Assembly: GCA_958450365.1 (NCBI GenBank)
Contig: CAUEEP010000758.1
Span: forward strand, 2,006,565 to 2,070,564
Direction: 5' to 3'
Source of the DNA: Mesorhabditis belari
Taxonomy: Eukaryota; Nematoda; Chromadorea; Rhabditida; Rhabditidae
DNA: 64,000 bases
Numbering within the stretch: position 1 is the stretch's first letter; each line of letters starts with the position of its first letter. Positions 57,591 to 64,000 of the stretch are shown piece by piece. Below the pieces are notes generated by a model. It ran no database searches. It was given only the letters and a program-made list of their open reading frames with translations, and was not told where the DNA came from. Position numbers and translations under genes: made by a program.

Positions 57591-59887
57591 CTAAACAGCT
57601 GACTCACATAAAATAGTGTACATGGTGTTGAAAATGAGAAATTTTGTGAGAATCGATAAAACTCGAGTTCCACTATTCGCATTGGCCGCACTTTGCCCTC
57701 TTTCAATCACCGATTGGTATCGCCAGATTCGGATCGACCGCAACTTGTCCTCCTCGGTTTCTCTGAAAAAACAAAGACGTTTTCTGTTGATGTAAAAGTT
57801 TTACGAACAATGAAAGCTTTATGATATTATATATTATTCAAGAGATGTAAATGAAGCAAAATACCCACTCGGAGACATTAGCACACCAACAAAACGCAAT
57901 CTGATCATCAGTAACAGCCGGTTGACAAGCGTCTCTTGATGCCCAAACGGCAAGTGGATCCCGCACAAGAGCTGTCATTTCATCACGATTCGCACAATAC
58001 TCTGATTCTTCTTTTCCTGAATATTTTGAAATATGAAAATATGGTGCTTATAGAAATTTAGCTTTTGCATAAAATACATAAAAAGTCTTTTTGGTTGTAA
58101 TTGAATTTTTTCGTTTTTTTTTTTTTAATTTTTTGCCCAAAATCTCCCTCACCAGTCAATCGGTGTTTCAGAATATAGCAAAAACCCATCGATCCACATC
58201 GGTGCAGATTGCAAAATGGACACGGGAATTGCTCGTCGATCGGGATATTCACATGAGTTTTCTGGAAAAAAGTAATTAAACATTACAACGCTTTACTTTC
58301 AAAATGACTATACAGGATGACCAGAAATAACGTTGCGGCCTAATTTAGCCTATTTTTTTAAAAATCCAAAAAGATTTTGTAACAGAAACAATTTTTTATT
58401 AACAACATGATATAAAGAGAGCATAAAATCTATCTTTCTTCAAAGTGGCCACCTTTGGCTCCGATGCAGAGCCTCAAACGCTTGATGAAATTTTCGGCGA
58501 TGGGCCGCAACTCGGCCGGAGTGATTCGATCTCATTCCCTGGTCAACGATCGCTTAAGAGCCTTCAAACTTTTGTGGGGTTTTGCACAAGCCCTTGCCTC
58601 CAAAATTGACCAAACACTGTAGTTCAACGGATTGAGATCGCACGAATACGGAGGCCATTCCTGGGCCGAGATGAAATCCGGAAAGTTTGTCCTACACCAG
58701 TCCTGTGTGGATTTGGCTCGAGGGAAGGAGCGGAGCCTTGTTGGAAGGTCCAAAATCCGTTACCAAAATGCTGTTGAGCCCATGGAAGCAAAACATCCTC
58801 AAGAATCTTTTTTTGGTACACATCCTTATTGATTTTTACCCCAGAGTCGATGAAAATGAGAGGAATTTTGCCGGTTGCGCAGATTCCGGCCCATACCATG
58901 ACCGATTTGGGATTTTGTCGGTGCTGAACAATCGCAGAGCTGTCTGGAGAGGACGTTGACCACATCCGATCGTTTTGGTGGTTGTAGCTTTGCTCCACCG
59001 AGAAGAGCTTCTCGTCAGAAAACAGGATTCGCTCCCAGTGTGGAGTTGCGGCCCGCTTGAGAAGCTCTCGACATCTTTCGAGTCGAACTCGTTTTTTTTC
59101 GTCGTCGAGTTGTTGCCCTTGCTTGAGCTTGTAAGGGTGAAGATTGAGCTCATTTTTGGCCATAAGTCGAACCGATTCGCGAGCGAGCCCCATCTGTCGA
59201 GGGATCTTTCTCATTGAGACCTGTGGATTCTGGGCCACGTGCTTCTAAATCAATTTGCGATTTCTGGAGGTGTTGACTGTTCTTTTTCTGCCTCTTCCTG
59301 GACGATCTCTATCGTTGCCAAGCTCCTTGTATCGCTTGATCGCTTTTGAGACGAGCTGATGAGAAACACGTAGCAATCGCGCGAACGCACTCACGCATTG
59401 ACCTTGACGATGACGCTCCAGAATGGCATATCCCTTGTTTTTCATCCTATAAAAAAATGAATAAACTTGAAACAAACTAAAACAAGAAAGAAACTAATAA
59501 AAACAATCACAGAGAATAGGTTAAAAATAAATTCGTCTCGCAAAATTGAAACTTTGAGGGTTTTAGGCTGCCGAAAATCCCGCAACGTTATTTCTGGTCA
59601 CCCTGTATACAGTCGATGGAAGGGAACAAAAAATTGTTCCTTTATATAGAGCTTTCCATTCTATAGAATGCCGTTATTTCTATATTCTATAGCTTAGCGT
59701 CGACCGGAACCAAAATTCCATTCCGTTCTATAGAGTTCCGCTAGTAGAGAGAGAGAGTCGATTGTATTTTGAATTTTGTTTTTGATTCCTCACTCACCGT
59801 TTGTTCTTTGTCTTTCATCCTCGTCGGAACATATCCAAAAATGAGAGAAATAAGGAGAAAAATTGCAAAATATAGCAAATGCATCAT
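57591..59887 (-). CDS. Secreted Cys-rich protein of unknown function
   Basis: Four exons join in frame: 59887-59798, 58261-58153, 58016-57869, 57762-57591. The product is 172 residues if exon 4 is read through to TAG. Residues 1-18 (MMHLLYFAIFLLISLIFG) are a signal peptide. The mature part has clustered Cys: CPFCNLHRCGSMGFC at about 44-58, EYC, DAC and FCWC, likely disulphide-bonded. An Arg/Gln-rich stretch and a weakly hydrophobic end (VLSILTKFLIFNTMYTIL) follow. I do not recognise the family. A strong donor (TAT|GTGAGT at 57608) lies 17 bases before the stop. The gene may therefore splice on to exons I could not find in the 6 kb downstream, and the C-terminus is uncertain. The donor after NVSE (GA|GTGGGT) was chosen because the alternatives give stops. 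Intron 1 contains a mariner-type element in the same orientation. Confidence 0.7.
58313..59605 (-). mobile_element. Tc1/mariner-type element, 1,293 bp, full length but dead
   Basis: It is flanked by TA on both sides. The terminal inverted repeats are CAGGATGACCAGAAATAACG at the left and CAGGGTGACCAGAAATAACG (reading inward) at the right, each followed by TTGCGG. It carries a degraded transposase on the minus strand. It inserted in intron 1 of the Cys-rich secreted protein gene. Confidence 0.93.
58430..59445 (-). pseudogene. Mariner/maT-type transposase pseudogene
   Basis: The frame begins at MKNKGYAILERHRQGQ with a helix-turn-helix (VSAFARLLRVSHQLVSKAIK) and a basic PGRGRKR stretch. The catalytic part has ILFSDEKLF (first Asp), MVWAGICATGKIPLIF, and FQQGSAPS where FQQDSAPSH is expected, so the second catalytic Asp is Gly. 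The third motif is SCDLNPLNYSVWSILE. Inactivating changes seen: a TAG after NRKLI, a frameshift after GSAPS, and a TGA after RSLTRE. The SVWSILE ending of the third motif resembles maT/DD37D-type families more than Tc1 (NPIENVW). Confidence 0.9.
59612..59770. other. Possible second small inverted-repeat element
   Basis: CAGTCGATGGAAGGGAACAA at 59610 and the inverted GTAGAGAGAGAGAGTCGATTG at 59743-59763 share CAGTCGA-type ends. Several TTCTATAGA palindromes lie between. It recalls a decayed pogo-like MITE next to the mariner element, but the arms match poorly. Confidence 0.3.
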
Positions 59888-61109
59888 CTCGGAAAAAAGT
59901 TGGAACTAAATTTTTGGCGAAATAATGGAAAAAGATAGGGGAGATGGTCAATTGAGAGAGGGGAGAATCCATGAATTTTCGATGAGAAACGAAAGGGAAA
60001 AGGATAGTAGAAGGAGGGAAAAGGGGGCAACTTACTACATTGTTTTCAGAAATTTGAGTTTTTTTAGTTGCTGAAATTGATTGTATCTATGGGAAATGGT
60101 TGTGGAAACAGAAAACCAGGCAGTGGATTTTGTGGAGATTTAAAAAATAACAATGTTAACCGGACATGGCCCCCTTTCCCCATTGATGGCATGTGCCTCT
60201 CTTGGGAATAATCTAACATCCATGATTAACAGTCAAATCGGGGCTCTCTACGATATCTGTAAGTTTTCCCAAAAGTTCCCAAAAGTTCCAAAAATTTCTT
60301 GCGAAAAAGGAATTGCTGGGATTAGAGTGTGGCTTTTTTCTCTGGTTCATTTCAAAAAATCGAGACAAGCAAAAATGGAGATTTGAGGGGAGAAAAAAAA
60401 AGTTAAAAAAGAGGGAAAAGTGAGGAGAAAAGACAGGGAAGAATGCACCTCTTGGTCCCTTGAATGGGGGTCCGGACATGTCCCCCTTTCCCCATTCATG
60501 GCATGTGCCTCTCTTGGGAATAATCTAACATCCATCTCATACGATTCAAAAGTATGAAGAGGGTCATATGTATTGTTGAACAAATTACTTGCTATTTATT
60601 TAATTGAAACTAGAAATGGTGATGGGCCGGGAGTGGGAAGAGAGGGAACTGGGTGAGCTGTTGGTGTACGGCGCCACACAGTCGCTTTCACCGAGTACAG
60701 TGGTACAGTGCTTTCACTTTGCTTTCACTTTTGCTTTCACTTTTAGATTCTCGGTTTTCGTAGGATTGTGTGCTTCAATCAAGCTCTATTTGCCTGGAGT
60801 GTCTTCTTCAAAACTATATAAACGTTAACAATAACCCTTAGATAACGGACAAGAGCCATCTTTTTCAATCTGGTTGCTTTAAAATTTTTTGATCGTCAAG
60901 AATATCCAACCAAAACATGCTCAATTTTCATGGCATTCTTTGTTTTTCAGATAAATTTTTCTATGCAACCCTGCAGATTCGTTGTTTTGATTCGTTGTCC
61001 CTGCTCACTCGGGTGACGAAAGGGTTATGAAGCTCTATTTTCGATGAGAAACTTATCCAATAAAGGAAAAACTTTGATGAGTTTCTTCTCAAAGCAGAGG
61101 AAGAATTCG
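59888..61109. other. Upstream region of the Cys-rich gene, repeats only
   Basis: Contains a duplicated block of about 65 bp (60160-60225 and 60472-60535: CCCCCTTTCCCCATT, GGCATGTGCCTCTCTTGGGA, ATAATCTAACATCCAT). Frames at 60153-60583 lie in this repeat and its surroundings. I see no supported gene. Confidence 0.5.
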
Positions 61110-61228
61110 TCAAAATTGAAAGATAGATGAATTCTGCTCATAATTGGCAATATGGTCTCGTTTCGTTGCTTCAAAACGCTCAAATATTTGTTCGGGGCGA
61201 AATACAGAGATCGGAGGGATCTGCTTTA
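61110..61228 (-). CDS. Possible terminal exon of a gene beyond the window
   Basis: A strong acceptor (CTTTTTTTTCCAG) on the minus strand is followed by a 39-codon frame: KQIPPISVFRPEQIFERFEA, then TKRDHIANYEQNSSIFQF and TGA. The composition looks like coding DNA. I found no upstream exon within 61229-64000, so it may be spliced from outside the window or be spurious. Family not recognised. Confidence 0.3.
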
Positions 61229-63536
61229 CTGGAAAAAAAAGATAGAATAAGATAGATTCGAGTGTTTGTGTACACACAAAACACATCTTACTTCTGAAAA
61301 TCTCTGGAGTTTTCTTTGAAAAGTAACAGAGCTTTAGTAACAGTAACAGAGCTGGTTTCTGTAAAGTAACAGAGCCAATTGGTTTCTGTTTTGATCTGTT
61401 TTGATCTGTTTTGATGATCTGTTTTGAGTCTCTTGTTCTCATGAAAAAAAAGATTTATTATGGTTTTAATCTCGATTTTCTAACGTGAGAGCTTTTATTT
61501 TCAGATTAATCGATTAGATCTAGATCTCTTTATTTCTCTTTTAAAGAGAAAACTCTTCTAACTAGATCTCTTTATTTTGTTGTTTGGTTTTGTTTAATGG
61601 GTTTTGCTTTATAATAAAAAACAAGTCTGGAATTTTGTGAAGGCAGATGCTTTGTTGAAAGTCAAATTTGTTCTTCATTGTTCTTCATTTCTAGCTGTGT
61701 CTTGGTCTAAAGCACTCAATTTCTGCACTCAGATGCAGAGTTGCTATTTGAGTTCATAGATTTACCTCAAAATCCTTGCCTTTTCATTACCTGATTACGA
61801 CAAGAATGTTAGGATAAGAATAATTCAGAATAAAAAGTTCTTTCATTCGAAATTTGTGATTTGTGACCTGATTTGTGACCTGATTTGTGACCTGATTTGT
61901 GACCTGATTTGTGACGATAAATGTGTAAACTTACTGATCTGGTACACTGAAAAGCTCTGGCATTTTCTTTGAAAAGTAACAGAGTCAATTGGTTTAGTTA
62001 GGCAGTTAGGCAATTTCTCATTTTATTGTGGTTAGCAGGCGTTTTTTTTTTGATGAATAGCAGGCGTTTTTTGATGAATTGAGTGAAAGGGGGGCGTTTT
62101 TTGGTCAATTAGATGAGTAAATGTCTGGCTTGTCTATAAAATGAGTTGGTTCACTCAAAAAGTCTTGACTTTCTTTACAACAATTGTCTACAACTATTAG
62201 AGGTCTAAAACTACAACTATTCATCCATTCATTTTATGATTTTTTATCCATGAAACGATTTGTAGTTTAGAATAGTATTGACTATTGCTATAATAATTAC
62301 CGTAAATACTGTAATAGTACCCCACCCCCATAATGACGGTGCGGAGTGTTGTGTGGTCTAGCTTTGAACGAGTTTTTCTCGACACTGGTTTATGCTACAA
62401 TGCGCGCTTAGGTATCAAAAAATAGCTCTGAATTTCAGCTATTTTTTGATACCAAAGACGCATTTTTTGAAAGTACGGGCGCTTAGAAAAAAATGAAATA
62501 CTAAAAAACTTTTGCGACTACGCGACTGTACGAGGGGGGTGGGGTACTACATTACATGTATTACATTACATTACATTACATTATTTACATGTACTACAGT
62601 ATTGACGGTAAGAATAAAAAGTTTTTTCATTCGAAATACTCCTGGTGGTTTTTGTGTCGATAGTTCAAAGATGTCCCTTGGGAATGAAATAGCCAAAAGA
62701 GCCTAAATAGCCAAATCAGTCCTTTTTCCATTTTCTTTCCCTTTCCTTCCCTTAATTGGTATTTCACTTCGAAAGTCCAAGAGTCTTTTCACTTTTTTGG
62801 TCAGATTACGTAGCTTTCCGACAAATGATTAGCTTTACTTGTGCTTTTTTTATTTGATCATTTGAAGGCTTGCAACTTAGCCTTTTAAAAGATGAGTAAG
62901 CGTCTTGCAAACACAATCGTAATAGCCTAGGAGATCATGGTTGTCTATCTGACTTTTCTCGATCAATCTTGTAATACTGTTAGAAGAATGGGAGATTCTT
63001 GTGGTAAGAAGCAGCAAAAGCAAACTTACTATTTGCCAATTTTTGTTGCAAAGTCACTTTTCCACACTTTGCTTCCCTTTCCACCAGTAGAGTGGAAAAT
63101 TTTTCCTCATTTTTTCACGTTATGTAGGTGGGAATGATTGACGGATTGACTGAAAATGAATAAAATGTGAGATGTGTCTCTAGGATTATTTATTCTTTTC
63201 CCTATTTTCTCTACTTCTAGTTTTTTTTCCTTTTTGGTTTGCATATTGGGTGAATTCAAGCGAAAAGATGAATAAAATGGGATTAATTAAAGGAAAAAAA
63301 TGAGATATGAAAAGCATAGAAATGAGCATCGTTTAGGGTTCGGTTTCTCTTTTTTTTTCTTTTCTTTTTCACAAATGATCGTTCATCATCGATATTTAGG
63401 AAAGAGATAAAAGAAAAGAATATAGCTGAATATATAGCTGAATATCGAAAGAATTGAGGGTTTATTGGATTAGATAATTTTTACCGAACTGAAGATCATT
63501 TTTTTTGTGTTTTGGTCTAGTTAAATTCTTGAAAAT
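61229..63536. other. Gene-free interval with simple repeats and a MITE
   Basis: Holds short tandem repeats (GTTTTGATCT at 61385-61430; TGATTTGTGACC at 61860-61915) and the MITE at 62298-62610. No gene is supported. Confidence 0.5.
62298..62610. mobile_element. TACCGTAAATACTGTAATAG MITE, copy with microsatellite insert
   Basis: The left end TTACCGTAAATACTGTAATA is intact. The right end (TACATGTACTACAGTATTGACGGTA) is interrupted by a (TTACA)n expansion at about 62550-62585, which makes the element about 45 bp longer than its relatives. The interior (GATACCAAAGACGCATTTTT and its inverted partner) is otherwise conserved. Confidence 0.85.
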
Positions 63537-64000
63537 ATTGGGTTGTCCAGTTATGAATGCGCCTTTTTTACTATTTTGTAAATTTCTCAAGATACCGAAA
63601 TCAAGAAAGGGATATATATGAGTATTATTCGAAAGCTGAAGATCTCCTCTACGTTTTGATATAAAAAATTTTTGAATTCATTCAACTTTTTGGGAAATTG
63701 ACTGCACAAAGGGAGAGGTCGTTTCCGAAAAAAAACTCATGTCAGCTTAGCTATTCCCCAAGTTTTATGGTGTAAAATAACCGCCCAGAAAAGTAAAGAT
63801 GCTCTGAAATTGTTATATTTTTTTAAAGTTGTATTGATATAACCTATTGGCCAAACATCAAACGGTTAACTCAAATTTGAGCGGAGCCAAAACTTGATCC
63901 AAAGGCACGCTTCCATTTTTTGGCCACCTCTTCTTCTGTGCAGTCAATTTGCCCAAAAACTGAACAAATTCAAAAACTTTTTGATATCAAAATGTAGAGG
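63537..64000. mobile_element. 580-bp foldback element, copy 2, cut by window end
   Basis: Starts ATTGGGTTGTCCAGTTATGA like 3765 and follows it closely through AACGGTTAACTCAA and CTCTTCTTCTGTGCAGTCAA up to position 64000, which lies in the right arm. Confidence 0.85.

Overview
This window is nuclear DNA from a nematode, most likely a rhabditid. The coding exons are short and spliced with tight TTTTCAG or TTTTAG acceptors and GT donors. Several start codons lie a few bases behind a good acceptor, as expected for SL trans-splicing. The readable genes resemble worm genes: an SWIP-10/MBLAC1-type protein, glutathione reductase, SmD1, an RSP-type SR protein, a BUD13 homologue and a two-pore potassium channel relative. 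The non-coding DNA is AT-rich and full of short foldback elements, Tc1/mariner remnants, tandem repeats and degenerate tRNA-like sequences. All gene models were assembled by hand from exon phases and splice signals, without database searches.

Layout. Positions 1-8.4 kb are gene-poor: a reverse-transcriptase scrap, tandem repeats, a 580-bp foldback element and one or two doubtful exons. From 8.4 to 25.1 kb one 16-exon gene on the plus strand encodes a secreted protein with a lustrin-type cysteine module, a Thr/Pro linker and an MBLAC1-type metallo-beta-lactamase domain. Its 4.2-kb intron 10 holds a complete four-TM gene on the same strand. From 25.6 to 36.2 kb lies a compact RNA-processing and housekeeping cluster: BUD13 homologue (-), glutathione reductase (+), SmD1 (-) and an SR protein (+). 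Three of these four act in pre-mRNA splicing. From 36 to 47 kb the DNA is mostly repeats around one small, very acidic prothymosin-like nuclear protein (39.6-42.7 kb, +). From 47 to 60 kb the minus strand carries a divergent K2P channel-like protein and, upstream of it, a secreted Cys-rich protein whose first intron holds a dead 1.3-kb mariner-type element. The last 4 kb hold repeats and perhaps one terminal exon of a gene that continues outside the window.

Most notable: (1) the K2P-like protein has an intact frame but has lost the canonical selectivity-filter residues in both pore loops, and its predicted C-terminus reads into a mariner terminal repeat; (2) the MBLAC1-type protein lacks the Asp and third His of the HxHxDH metal motif while keeping the later ligands; (3) there is a same-strand nested gene; (4) the 5' flank of the MBLAC1-type gene is duplicated in inverted orientation inside its own third intron; (5) there is a prothymosin-alpha-like protein; (6) nine phase-1 symmetric exons in the BUD13 homologue each carry one copy of a basic repeat; (7) an unannotated ORF for a small secreted basic protein lies just behind a duplicated block near 56 kb.
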